A DNA stretch of 64,000 nucleotides from Chamaecyparis obtusa (Eukaryota > Streptophyta > Pinopsida > Cupressales > Cupressaceae), in contig BSBK01008840.1 in assembly GCA_027943335.1 (NCBI GenBank), forward strand, positions 1 through 64,000. Reading direction: 5' to 3'. Shown here one piece after another: positions 1-11,439 of this stretch. The notes beneath the pieces are model-generated. The model did no database searches, had not been told where the DNA came from, and worked only from the letters and a program-made list of their open reading frames with translations. The position numbers and the translations under genes are program-made. Position 1 is the stretch's first letter, and each line of letters starts with the position of its first letter.

Positions 1-204
<204 letters not shown>

Positions 205-441
205 TAGTCAAGTAATAAAATCTTATAAAACAACATACATTGTGTGAAGTGTTTGATCTCTCTTTATTTGTTTTATTGTTGATATTTACTATGTGGTACT
301 CCCTGTTTATGATCATTTCATGAAGAAATGTCTTGATGGCTCGCGGACTCCAAGCTAAGGCATCATGCATTGTTGATGAGTCACTACTTGAGCATCTCAT
401 GTCTATGTATGTATGTATGTATGTATGTATGTATGTATGTA

Positions 442-482
<41 letters not shown>

Positions 483-2220
483 AAGTAATAAAATCTTATA
501 AAAAAGCATACATTGTGTGAAGTGTTTGATCTCTCTTTATTTGTTTTATTGTTGATATTTACTATTGGGTACTCCCTATTTATGATCATTTCATGAGGAA
601 ATGTCTTGATGGCTCGTAGACTCCAAGCTAAGGCATCATGCATTGTTTATGAGCTCACTACTTGAGGCATCTCATGTCTCTATTTGATTGGCCAGTGCTT
701 TATTTTTTATATTGAGTTTACATCATATATTTAGTCTTACTAAATATCTTATAAAACAACATAAAACTAACCAAAAATACTTTGTCTTAATAAAATCTTA
801 ATAAAACAATATATTTAGTCTTAATAAAATCTTATAAAACAACATATATTGTGTGAAGTGTTTGATCTCTATTTATTTTTTGTTGTTGTTGATATTCACT
901 ATGTGGTACTCCTTGTTTATGATCATTTCATGAGGAAATGTCTTGATGGCTCGTGGGCTGCAAGCTAGGGCATCATACATTGTTCATGATCTCAGTGTTT
1001 AATATTGACATTGTTTACATCTTTTCATTTGGAATGCTTGATGACCAGTGAGGTTTGAGAGCTAGGGCATCATTGCTATTACCTTCAAGGCATTGTGTGA
1101 AGTGTTTGATCTCTCTTTATTTGTTTTTTTTTTTATAATTCACTATGTGGTACTCCCTGCTTATGATCATTTCATGAGGAAACGTCCTTGATGGCTCGTG
1201 GGCTGTAAGCTAGGGCATCATGAATTGTTTATGAGATCACTATTTGAGCACCGACCAATCAAATAGAGACATGAGATGCTCAAGCAGTGAGCTCATAAAC
1301 AATGCATGATGCCCTAGCTTGCAGCCTGCGAGCCATCAAGACATTTCCTCATGAAATGATCATAAAAAAGGAGTACCACATAGTGAATATCAACAGTAAA
1401 AAAATAAAGAGAGATCAAACACTTCACACAATATATGTTGTTTTATTAGATTTTATTAAGACTAAATATATTGTTTTATTAAGATTTTATTAAAAAATTA
1501 TTTTGGGTTAGTTTTATGTTGTTTTATAAGATTTTATTAAGACTAAATATATGATGTAAACTCATAATTATACTTGATATATATAATACAATGGTATGTA
1601 GTATAATCTATACATTTTTTAGATGTGATTAATTCTAGTTATATGATGTTTTGGGATTAAATTGGTGAGTTTGTATACTTTCTCCATTTTAAACTAACCT
1701 ATGACTTCAAAGGAGGAATTATGAAATATAGTTGTAGGTAGTTATCTCTTGTATAATGATGGGGGAGTGAAAGGTAATGATCAATGAGGTTGCTGCTATT
1801 AGATCATACATTAATACACTTACTATTTTGAATTTGAGCTCGAGCATCATGCAATGTTATTGCTGTCATTACATGCTTGTTGCTATTGTGCAACATATAT
1901 TGTTTTATAAACTATTTATTTTATTGAGACCGTGAGCTTGGTAATTGTAATTTATTTTATGTTATTGGATCAATGCTACCATGTTGTTGAGGTTGTAGAT
2001 GCATTGAATCACCATTGCCATTTTATTTTTATAGCAGCAATATAACAAACAGAGCACCGACCAATCAAATAGGGACATCAGTAAGACATTTAATGCATTA
2101 TTACTTCATCTTGATGATAAAAATTTCATTGGCTCAAAGCACATAGAATGTGGGTAGATGCATTGAATCACCACTTCCATTCTATTTTGATGAAGAGGAA
2201 CTATGTTATAAAATTTCAAG
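205..2220. repeat. Left arm of a large modular inverted repeat
   Basis: Seen directly: module A begins with a GTGTGAAGTGTTTGATC motif and continues through a TGATCATTTCATGAGGAAAT block. It occurs in one orientation at about 205-400, 478-690, 836-995 and 1085-1250, then inverted at about 1270-1450. Module P (about 1560-1800), module Q (about 1800-2045) and module S (about 2050-2220) follow. The same modules recur in reverse-complement order at 11,440-14,910. The layout resembles a foldback-type DNA element whose arms are built of tandem units, but no transposase and no clear ends or target duplication were found. The left end is cut off by the window. Confidence 0.75.
404..478. repeat. (ATGT)9 followed by (AT)n microsatellite
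   Basis: About nine copies of ATGT (404-440) run into an AT dinucleotide tract. It lies between two copies of the roughly 200-bp module of the left inverted-repeat arm. Confidence 0.95.
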
Positions 2221-2720
2221 GCATGAAATTTTATAACTGTACATATATTTTATGAGTATAACTGTACAACAAAAGAGCACCCACATGCCTTGGTTGTTAT
2301 TGGTTTATGAAAGGTTTTGGTTTACCTTTCCCAATTGAGATGTCATCCTAATATTTAAAAGGATGAAGGTAATAATAAGTCTTGAACATAAATGCATGAT
2401 TGTGGATCCTCAAGTACGAGTTGTGATGCAAAGGAAGAACACTTATATGGGTTTACCCACATAAGGAAAATGGTTTCATTCATCTTTCTTTCAAGTTCTC
2501 TTTGGTACTTTCCATGGCCTCTAGGCTTGGGCATCCTATATGGGTTGAAACAAAATTACGAAGGCAATAAGGACACATAGACCAATAGGTTTGGGGACTT
2601 AGACTTATGTTCATTCCTTAGTAATGGTTTGGGGAACTGATTACTAGATGAGTGACTACAATACCCTAGTTTGCATTATTAGATGATCTTGTTTAATTTG
2701 TGTTCATTTCATGCAAACAT
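2221..2720. other. Spacer between left arm and TE1; nothing identified
   Basis: About 500 bp of AT-rich sequence with no convincing coding potential. A 40-bp piece around 2211-2252, containing CAAGGCATGAAATTTTATA, recurs directly near 12,351-12,393 and inverted near 12,460. It is therefore part of the surrounding repeat complex. TE1 starts after the target duplicate at 2721-2725. Confidence 0.6.
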
Positions 2721-2725
2721 AAATG

Positions 2726-4324
2726 TATATAGTGTTAAAATGTATTCAACCCTATTTATAATATTTAGGGGAGGAAAGGGATCTATTCTCCAACCCAAAT
2801 TCCCACCAAGGAGATTCAATTTGATCAATCAAAGAGGTTAATGCAAATCAGATCAATTTGATGGAGAATATGAAAGAAAGAATAAATCTGATGTTTTCCC
2901 TAGGTAAAATGTGTTATGTTTGATATTGAAATAATTGAAATGCAAATAATAACCTTGAATTAGGGTAGATCTAGAAATGTTGAATTCTAGCTTCTGTATG
3001 AACTTTCTAAAGATTCTGTCACCTGTTCTGGATTGGAAATGTTGAGGCAGACAAAATCCAAAAATCTTTTCTCCAAATTCACATAGGTCGACTTTGACCT
3101 TTTAAAAGATCAAAGACCACATTATTTATTTGAAGTCTGATTTTGATTCTATTGGCAGATCCTAAAAGACTGCTGAAAAGGGTATCTGAATTCACTCTCA
3201 GATCTAAGATTTCACACCTATACCTGCAAGAAAATGGGGGGTTTTGGTTGTATGGGGGGTTTGCCTTAGTCAAACCCACTTTAGGAATTAACCTTGAAAT
3301 TGAATTGAAATATATAGTACATAAACAAAGTAATTGAAACAAATCACCTTGCTTATGTTGGAGTCCTTAAAGAGGATTTGAATCCTCAAATCCACAAGTA
3401 AGAATGCTTCAATGGATGGCAAGATGTCTCTAATAAATGATATTTGATCTTCAACACCAATCTTGATTTGATCTTTGCATATGAGAAGGCTTGAATGAAT
3501 GGAGAAGGGTGAATCTTCAAGGGGGCTCCAAAGAGATTGAATTCTTCAATGGCTAACATGGATCTCCTTGATAGATAAATGATTGAACACTTGAATGTTT
3601 GAAGACTTGCTTGCACTTGAGAGCTTTAGATACTTGATTGAGAAAACTTGATGTGAAAATGAGAGAGGAAGGCCTCCTTTTATAGTGATCTAGGGAACAC
3701 TCCTCTAAATGGGCCACCTTGGAGAATTAAATCCAAATTAGGTCCTCACCTTTAGAAAATATACCTTAATTAAATACAATTAAAGGATTTACCATTTTGG
3801 AGCTCAAAATAGCCAACTTGAAAGTGGAGAAATAATTTTCCTGAAAGCCAAACTGCCAACATTTGAAATTTGAAATCCTAGCGGGAAGAGGTCAAGTTCA
3901 AGGTCGACCCTAACCTGGTCAGGGTTGAGGTCAACTTTGACCTCAGACCCTAACTTTGTGAAGTTTTCCAGTAGAGGTTCCAAGAGATGCTAGAGATGCA
4001 GAATTTGGTGTCAGAATAGGACCCAGTGTCCAGAATAGACAAAAAATCCCCTAATTGATATGATGAAGGACTAGGAGGTCTCATTTTTTAACCCTACCTA
4101 GAAAATAGAGCCATGGAAGAGGGAAAATTAGAAAAAGTCTTCAGGACCTTAACCCTAATTTCACCTATAATGGAGAAATCAAGTGCAGAGAAGAAGTGGA
4201 AAGTGGGGGAGAAAGCCAAATACATGCAAAGATCTGATCAAGGCACTTAGCATGACCTCAAACCACCTACTTAGAGGGATAAACACTCTTAAAATGGAAA
4301 GTGCTTCCACTTTAAGAGGATACA
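2726..4324 (-). repeat. TE1 3' LTR
   Basis: Aligns end to end with 8968-10,568. In coding orientation it starts TGTATCCTCTTAAAG and ends in TTTTAACACTATATA. A TATA-like CTATAAAAGG lies at 3676-3685 on the minus strand. By eye the first 270 bp differ from the other copy by about 8%. The purine-rich AAAGTGGGGCTTAA just inside it (minus strand, next to 4324) is a plausible polypurine tract. Confidence 0.9.
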
Positions 4325-5533
4325 TTAAGCCCCACTTTAGCAAGAGTATGGACTCGATGCAAACTCTTGGTAAAGGAGATAAAAATAACAAGATAATCTT
4401 ATCATAATTTAAGGGACAAAGAGAAATACCAAGCCCCCAAGGACTCAAGTCTTCGTCGACTCCTAGATCACAATAAGAGAGACATCTCTAGAGAGAGAAA
4501 GAAGGTGTGATTACCTTTCCCAATGAGAAATTATGTCCCATTGTGAACCACATAGAAAAAAAGGCACAACTGGAAAGATGGAATTGAACCACCTAGTGAA
4601 TGTGGCTACTCACTAGTCAACCCATCAAAAAATTTATTCCTAGGAATATTCTATTCCATAAGAATAAAATAAAATAAAGGGGATCCAATCTTAAGGACAC
4701 TTCCAACCTTAAGGGATCAAAAATATACGTGTACTTGAAACTGGAGGGATCAAGAGATCCTAATATAAATCCATACTTTAAGGATTAGTTCTTAATCCAA
4801 AAAGAAAGGTTGAAAAGTAAATTTAAATTGCATATCTTCCTCAGGATTTAGCAACTTATGTGCATTACCTTTAGAAGATTTAGCATGTTTTGAATTTTTC
4901 ATAAGTGTGTGTGTGTAATAAGTGAGTAGAGAATATGCCCCCATGTTAAAGTCATTGCTGACACTTTAACAGGAGCAATGGCTTTAACAAAAACATAAAC
5001 AACTCCGATGATTATGTTTCCACGTCGAGATGCCCCAGATGAAGACAAATCAAGGGAAATATCACAAAACATACAGAGAACACAGAAGGGATCTACCTAC
5101 CATGGGGTCAGTATGATCATAAGATATATATATATGATATTATTGCGAATGAATTGACATCATTCCCCAAAGAAAGTAGAACTACAATCATAAAGGAGGA
5201 AAGATCACATAAGATATACAAAGAAGAATCTTTTTGAAACATGACATGGAGACCAAAAAATATTTAGTGCTACCATATCTCAAATCCAAGTAGATTACAC
5301 AAGGAAACATTTATGAACAATAGCACATTTACAACAAAACATTGAACATTATATAGAAGAATGGAGATACATATAGAAGAATGGAACAATAGTTTCGATC
5401 TTCCATCATCTGTGCACCAACTGAGTAATAAGAATCATATAAAAGAACCTAACAACATTTAGAAAACATTTTATGGGAGAAGCATAGCACAATAGGAAAA
5501 CACATAACAAAGCTACCACAAAGGACAAGCTGA
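4325..5533. other. TE1 3' non-coding interior
   Basis: No coding region is recognisable and no polymerase or integrase motif is seen in any frame. A perfect 9-bp inverted repeat with a 10-base loop lies at 4944-4971. The remainder is AT-rich with scattered stops. Confidence 0.6.
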
Positions 5534-6172
5534 TCAAGCGTGCCACCTACTTTCCCCATCTCCTTGTATATCATTTAGGGTAGGTGGGTAACTCACAAGA
5601 GGGACTATATCCAATATAGTAGGAATGATAGCCAGTTCCAAACAAGGATCCTCTTGAGAATCACTATGTTCGATACTAGGTGTAAGATTTAATTGAGATG
5701 AAAGCATATTTGGCAAATCAATGTCAATGTCAATAGTCTCATATTCATCATTAACATTATCAGTATCATCAAGAGTATCTTCTACATCCAAATTAATCAA
5801 AATAGGATCTAAGATATGAATAGAATCATCATAATCATGCATGTGAACATCATTATTAGTAGCAACATTTTCTAATACCTTATGTGTTGTTGTATCCATA
5901 GAAAGTAGAGATCTTTTAGCTTTAGCATGAGCACGACACTTTTTACGACGTTCATTAGCAGATTGGTTATGTTTTGATTTATTTGAAATAGGTTGTGAAC
6001 TAGGAGGAACAATCATAGGATCCTTCACTAGTTCTTTAGGAAGATCAATAGGATTATCAACCATAAGAGAAACAATCACAAGATCTTTGATAGGTTTGGT
6101 AGGAGGAACTTGATTAACAGAACTAGAAGCCATAGTTAAAGGAGGGTATCGAAGGTGTAGGTAAAAGACCAT
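5534..6172 (-). pseudogene. TE1 acidic C-terminal frame, function unknown
   Basis: A 212-codon open frame downstream of the protease remnant. It has a basic patch (NERRKKCRAHAKAKRSLL) followed by an Asp/Glu-rich tail containing DVEDTLDDTDNVNDEYE. It overlaps the end of the preceding frame at 6123-6172 in another register, so one indel probably separates it from the gag-protease frame. I do not recognise the domain. It could be the C-terminal tail of the original polyprotein of this non-autonomous family. Confidence 0.45.
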
Positions 6173-6790
6173 GATTAAGATCCATAGGAGGTATGCTTAA
6201 TTGAAGAATCTTATGATGCTTATAAGCTTGATAAGATTGAAAAATATTATTAGGGTGAGGAGGACATGAATTAGGTAATGAAAGCCAAAAGAAATCTAGA
6301 GCAGCACAATCTCTAGGCCTAGAAGGTTGATATAGACTATGATTGATCATCTTCACTTCACCATCATGAATGAACTTAAGACACTTATGGATAGGTGAAG
6401 AAACAACATGCATGACAGTCAACCAAGCAAACCTAGCTTAACTTGAAATTGATCAGAAGTAGGAACCACAACAAAGGTAGTGTTCGCAATTTTTCCAAAA
6501 AGTTCAATCAATAAAGTAATAGAACCAAATGAGGGATAAAGAAAACCATTAAAATTTTGAATCCACACATCTGATGGATCATAGAAGTCATGTTGTAAGA
6601 TTTCATAAAAATATTTTCTTCAGTGATAACATTGACTAAGGAAGTAGAATCAACAAGACAACCACGAGTAGGTATCTATAGCAGAAATGTAAAGGGGACC
6701 ATCAGGAGCCTTAATAATCTCAGAATCATCAAAGGTAATCAATAGTTCCCAAGGTCTTTTATCCTTAAATTATTGTTGAGGTTTAGGTTG
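6123..6790 (-). pseudogene. TE1 retropepsin remnant
   Basis: Translating the minus strand gives LVDSTSLVNVITEENIF around 6620-6670, which fits the retropepsin active-site region with DST in place of the usual DSG or DTG. Further on, TVMHVVSSPIHKCLKF (6422 downward) fits the conserved C-terminal part of plant retropepsins of this lineage. The two halves are in different registers, so the protease is broken. It follows the gag frame in the same direction, as expected for a gag-protease polyprotein. Confidence 0.6.
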
Positions 6791-7003
6791 AGGTTTCACT
6801 TTAGGTTTGGGTTTAACTTGAGGTTGAGATAGAACTTGAAGTGAAGGTTGAGGTGGAGATATAGGCTTAGCAACATGCTCCACTTGATTAATGACATGAT
6901 TAAGATCATCCATCTTTGAACCATATACAATTTCCATAGTAGATGGTTGAGCAATAGTATTAGTATCATGCGAAAGTAAAGGGTTTGTATAGATTTGAAG
7001 GTT

Positions 7004-8788
7004 CTAATTAGGAGGAGAGACAGATTGATTCCCACTACTATCTAGATTATCAACAGATAAAGCCTTAGCATCAATGAGATCTTGGACCTTATGCTTTAAA
7101 GAAAAACATTTCTCAGTATCATGACCATTCTGACGATGATATTGACAAAATGCATTTTGATCAAAAGATTTAGATGCAATCATAGTACGTAAAAGAGGTC
7201 GAATAGGAGGTAAAGTAATCATATTAGCAGCTAAAAACCTATTCATAATAGCATGTAAAGTTTTAGAGAAGGGTGTAAATGTATAATTTAGTTGAAGAGT
7301 AGTGGATATAGAAGTGGCATTGTGAGATGCAACAACAACCTAATCAGCAACTGCATTCGTTGGTTTTTTTATCTTGACATAGTTGTTGAATTTTTGAAAC
7401 TTGTTTGGATTAGGAGCAGCATCACTCTTATCAACTAGAATAGGAGCCATTGGAGTGGTGCTCTCAAATTGACTCACTTGTAATTGATAATGATGAAGTG
7501 CTGCACAAAGTTGTTGAAAAGAGGTAAATTCAGTAAGTAGAATCTTATCTCTAATATCATTTTGCAAATTAGAAATAAACATACATTGAATATCAATATC
7601 AGGAACATGATAAGAAATCTGAGCATGCAAATGCTTAAACCTACCAATAAATTCAGTTAATTTTTCTTTAGCACTTTGTTTACAATGCATTAAATCTATC
7701 AAAGACACTTGTGACCCGATATTGCTTTGAAATTGTTGAATAAAGGCATTAGCAAGCTGTGGAAAGGAATCAATTGAATAAGGAGGCAAAGAACAAAACC
7801 ATTGTAAGGCCTTGTCACAAAATGTTCTAGCAAATAGTTTGGCTAAAATCCTATGGTCATGAGCATAATCACTACAAAGGATTTGGAATGTTTTAACATG
7901 ATGAACATGATCTCCTTTTCCATTATAGTTCTCAAGATGAGGCATCTCACCTTGCTAAGGAACAGGAGTTCAGATAATATCCCGGGACAAAGGACTTCCC
8001 ATGTCACATGTAGGAATACTAAAATTGTTTTGAGTTAAGGAGGCAAGCTGTTGTTGTAGGGAGGATACAGTTTGAGCCAAACTAATGATCATTGAATCAT
8101 TAGAGGAAATAGGAGGGGTAGCAACATTAGACACACTAGGTAAAGTGTAAGAAGCTATAGGAATAGAAGACACAACTAGAGGAGCACTAGGAACTACAGT
8201 TGGAAGCGGATTGGAATAAGTACAAGGAACATTATGATATGAAGTTTTTGATGTAGGAAGAGACACAGGAGGAACACTCATAGGAACAGAGGGAACTGTC
8301 ACAGTCACCAAAGGAGTATAGATAGGAATAGTAGGTAAAGGATTAGAAGGAGGTTCCACAGTAGTGATAGGAGTAGTGAAACCAAAATCTTGAGCCTCTT
8401 GAGTTAAAGGCTTAACATTGGAATGCACAAGATGAGTAATATCATGCAAGAGGTTAACACCTTGATCACTATTATGGAGAAATTTCTTAAGAGCCTCTAT
8501 AGCTTGAATAGAATCTTGACTATGGTTTTCTTGAAGAAGCCAATTACCCATTTTATCAAGTTCAACGGAAATTTTTTGGACTTGTTTAGGAGGAACCATT
8601 AAAGCATCATCCTCATCATGAGATGAGTGAGAAGAGTTGTGCTCCATAGTAGGATTAGAATCATGAAGAATCAAGTTATCATCAGGGATCCTAAGGAAAG
8701 GAGAAGATTCAGGCTCAAAGGCACCCATGAGTCTACAAATTCTTCTAATTGGAATGTTATAAGTAGGACTAGTGGTAGTAAAGCTCAT
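7004..8788 (-). pseudogene. gag: TE1 gag (broken)
   Basis: Structural Gag of an LTR retrotransposon, which would form the virus-like particle. One register runs from the ATG at 8788 to about 7004, interrupted by only three stop codons (near 7972, 7960 and 7340). At least the first two are one C-to-T change from CGA or CAG. The order is a Ser/Thr/Pro-rich N-terminal third, a Gln-rich helical stretch (residues about 240-265), a retrotransposon-Gag domain from residue about 282 (GDHVHHVKTFQ, KALQWFCSLPP, FIQQFQ), and a zinc knuckle at 7106-7147 with spacing C-x2-H-x4-H-x4-C (CQYHRQNGHDTEKC). That knuckle form is typical of Tat/Athila-like plant Gags. A Pro/Lys-rich linker leads to the protease remnant. 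Confidence 0.8.
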
Positions 8789-8947
8789 AAACTAAATGAA
8801 CTAAACTAAGAACACATAAAGCATGAACATGAAATCTAATTAGTATGCAAGATTAATCACAAAGGAAAAATCTAATACTAACAAGACAATATAAAGAGGA
8901 ATATAACACAATAGGGCATCCAATTCCAAAAAAAGGAAAGAGAGTAA

Positions 8948-8967
8948 GTGTGTCAGGTTCACCAAAA
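8948..8967 (-). promoter_or_regulatory. TE1 primer-binding-site-like sequence
   Basis: Immediately inside the 5' LTR, the minus strand reads TTTTGGTGAACCTGACACAC. Its position and TGG start fit a tRNA primer-binding site. I cannot assign the tRNA. Confidence 0.5.
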
Positions 8968-9921
8968 TATATAGTGTTAAAATGTATTCAACCCTATTTA
9001 TAATATTTAGGGGGGAAAAGGGATCTATTCTCCAACCCAAATTCCCACCAAGGAGATCCAATTTGATGAATCGAAGAGGTTAATGCGGAATCGGATCAAT
9101 TTGATGGAGAATATGAAAGAAAGAATAAATCTGATGCTTCCCTAGGTAAAATGTGTTATGTTTGATATTCAAATAAATGAAGTGCAAATACTAACCTTGA
9201 ATTATGGAAGATCTAGAAAATTCTGAATTCTGGCTTCTGTATGAGCTTTCTAAAGATTCTCTCACCTATTCTAGACTAGAAATGTCGAGGCGGACAAAAC
9301 CTAGAAATTTGTTCTCCAAATTCACACAAGTCGACTTTGACATTTTAAAAGGTCAAAGACCACATTATTTATTTGAATTCTAATTCTAATTGTGTTCATA
9401 GATCCTCAAAGATTACCGAAAAGGGTATCCGAATTTGCTCTCAGATCTAAGATTTTGCACCTGTACCTACAAGAAAATGGGGGTTTTTGGTTGTATAGGG
9501 GGTTTGCCTTAGTCAAACCATAATTTAGGAATTAACCTTGAAATTGAATTGAAATATATAGTACATAAACAAAGTAATTGAAACAAATCACCTTTCTTAT
9601 GTTGAAGTCCTTAAAGTGGATTTGAATTCTTAAATCCACAAGTAAGAATGCTTCAATGGATGGAAAGATGTCTTTAATCAATGGTATTTTGATCTTCAAC
9701 ACCAATCTTGATTTGATATTTGCATAAGAGAAGGGTTTAATGAATGGAGAAGGGTGAATCTTTAAGGGGGCTCAAAAGAGATTGAATTCTTCAACGGCTA
9801 ACAATGGATCTCCCTGATGGATGAATGCTTGAACACTTGAATGCTTGAAGACTTTCTTGCACTTGAGAGCTCTAGATACTTGATTGAGAAAACTTGATGT
9901 GAAAATGAGAGAGGAAGGCCT

Positions 9922-9931
9922 CCTTTTATAG
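9922..9931 (-). promoter_or_regulatory. TE1 TATA box
   Basis: The minus strand reads CTATAAAAGG, a near-ideal plant TATA box. It is conserved in the other LTR at 3676-3685. Transcription would start roughly 30 bp downstream, near 9895, giving an R-U5 of about 0.9 kb. Confidence 0.65.
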
Positions 9932-10135
9932 TGATCTAGGGAACACTCCTCTAGATGGACCACCTTAGAGAATTAAATTCCAATTAGGTCCTCACCTTTA
10001 GAAAATATACCTTAATTAAATACAATTAAAGGATTTACCTTTTCGGAGCCAAAAATAGCCTACCCAGAAGCGGAGAAATAATTTTCCCGAAAGCCAAACT
10101 GCCAACATTTGAAATTTGAAATCCTGATGGGAAGA

Positions 10136-10188
10136 GGTCAAGGTCGAGGTCAACCCTGACCTGGTCAAGGTCAAGGTTGACTTTGACT
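10136..10188 (-). promoter_or_regulatory. TE1 LTR W-box cluster
   Basis: Six TTGAC[C/T] cores lie within 53 bp: four on the minus strand (10,136, 10,148, 10,163, 10,169) and two on the plus strand (10,177, 10,183). The cluster is about 205 bp upstream of the TATA box. WRKY transcription factors bind this core. The other LTR keeps about three of the sites (3890-3945). Confidence 0.45.
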
Positions 10189-10573
10189 TCAGACCCTAAC
10201 TTTGTTAGGTTTTGGAGCAGAGGTTCGAGGAGATGCTAGAGTTGCAAATTTTGGTGTCAGAACAGGACCCAGTGTCTGGAACAGATAGAAAATCCCCTGA
10301 TTGATATGATGAAGGACTAGGAGGTCTCATTTCTGAACCCTACCTAGAAAATAGAGCCATGGAAGAGGGAAAATAAAAAAAATTCCTCAAGACCTTAACC
10401 CTAATTTCACCTATAATGGAGAAATCAAGCGCAGAGAAGAAGTGGAAAGCGGGGAGAAAGTCAAATACATGAAAAGATCCAATCAAGGCACTTAACATGA
10501 CCCCAAATCACCTACTCAGAGGGTTAAGCACTCTTTGCATGGAAGTGCTTCCATTTTAAGACGATACAAAATG

Positions 10574-11439
10574 TAAAGGAAAAAAAAATTGCATCTAAAG
10601 ATTACATGTATATATATGAAAAATAACTTGTATATACTATACAAGGAAAATAACTGTCAAAATAAAATGCAAGAGTATAGACATACATAAGAGGATGAAC
10701 ATAAATAATAAGGGTGTCAGACATTACCTGCAGTGATGAATTTTTTACTCAAGTATGAATCTAGTGTGACCTTGTGTGATCTAGAACCTACAAAGAAAAG
10801 AGAGATGGGGGTTAGATAAAAAATATCTAAGCAATAAATGGCATCATATTACTGATCCTCATCTACAATTATGCATGTGCATAGTCAAGCCATACACTTC
10901 TAAAAGAAAAACTATGCTATAGGACATGTGCACTCAAAAGAATGTTGCAGAGAGTAAATGGTTGCATTTATGTCTGTATGAACACCTGGTGAGTCATTAT
11001 TGTGACTACATCATTCAAACAGAGAAACATCAACACCAGATGTTGTTTCATCTAGTGTTGCTATGATATCATTTCCAAATGATACACCCACAACAATCAC
11101 ACACCATGCCCATCAGCACAAGGTAGTCATGAGTAAGCAATGGAAGGGGTATACATCATCATCAAATCAAAGGAGAAAAGCATCAAGTATGCATATTAAG
11201 GGAGGAGTACATCATGGATTTCAAGTAAAGATCATAACATCACAACATGGTTGGCAACCCCAAGGAGGCCCCATTGCATGCAGTGAGTAAGCTACATCAA
11301 AACAAAGAGGTACACAAATCGGTATCATCTATACATTAATGCTATGGCATGGAATATATTTGAATTTGCATTTTAAAGGATAAGTAAGAAAGTTGCATGA
11401 TGCTAGTGAAATTAACAAAGGTATAGATCTAATGAAGTA
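10574..11439. other. Inter-arm spacer with a diverged direct repeat
   Basis: No gene recognised. The part at 10,682-10,950 recurs directly at 12,784-13,056 (shared ATCCTCATCTACAATTATGC and CAAGCCATACACTTCTAAAA). Part of the spacer and arm was therefore duplicated in tandem. A 75-codon open frame at 11,063-11,290 has no recognisable domain. Confidence 0.6.

Larger units (their letters stand above)
2726..10568 (-). mobile_element. TE1: gag-only LTR retrotransposon (TR-GAG-like)
   Basis: Two direct LTRs of about 1.6 kb bound a 4.6-kb interior transcribed on the minus strand. The flanks carry AAATG at 2721-2725 and 10,569-10,573, a matching 5-bp target-site duplication. In coding orientation the element reads 5' LTR (8968-10,568), a primer-binding-site-like stretch, a Gag reading frame with zinc knuckle, a retropepsin remnant, a C-terminal frame of unknown function, about 1.2 kb non-coding, a purine-rich tract next to the LTR, then the 3' LTR (2726-4324). 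I find no reverse transcriptase, RNase H or integrase motif. It would have needed an autonomous partner. This matches elements called terminal-repeat retrotransposons with a GAG domain; Ty3/gypsy affinity is inferred from the Gag type. Confidence 0.88.
8968..10568 (-). repeat. TE1 5' LTR (promoter copy)
   Basis: 1601 bp, paired with 2726-4324. In coding orientation it begins TGTATCGTCTTAAAATGG at 10,568. It holds a TATA box (9922-9931) and a dense cluster of W-box cores about 200 bp upstream of it. Confidence 0.9.

Noticed and set aside
11063..11290. 75-codon open frame as a small gene
   Set aside because: No domain, no homologous frame in the duplicated spacer copy, and composition like the surrounding repeat.
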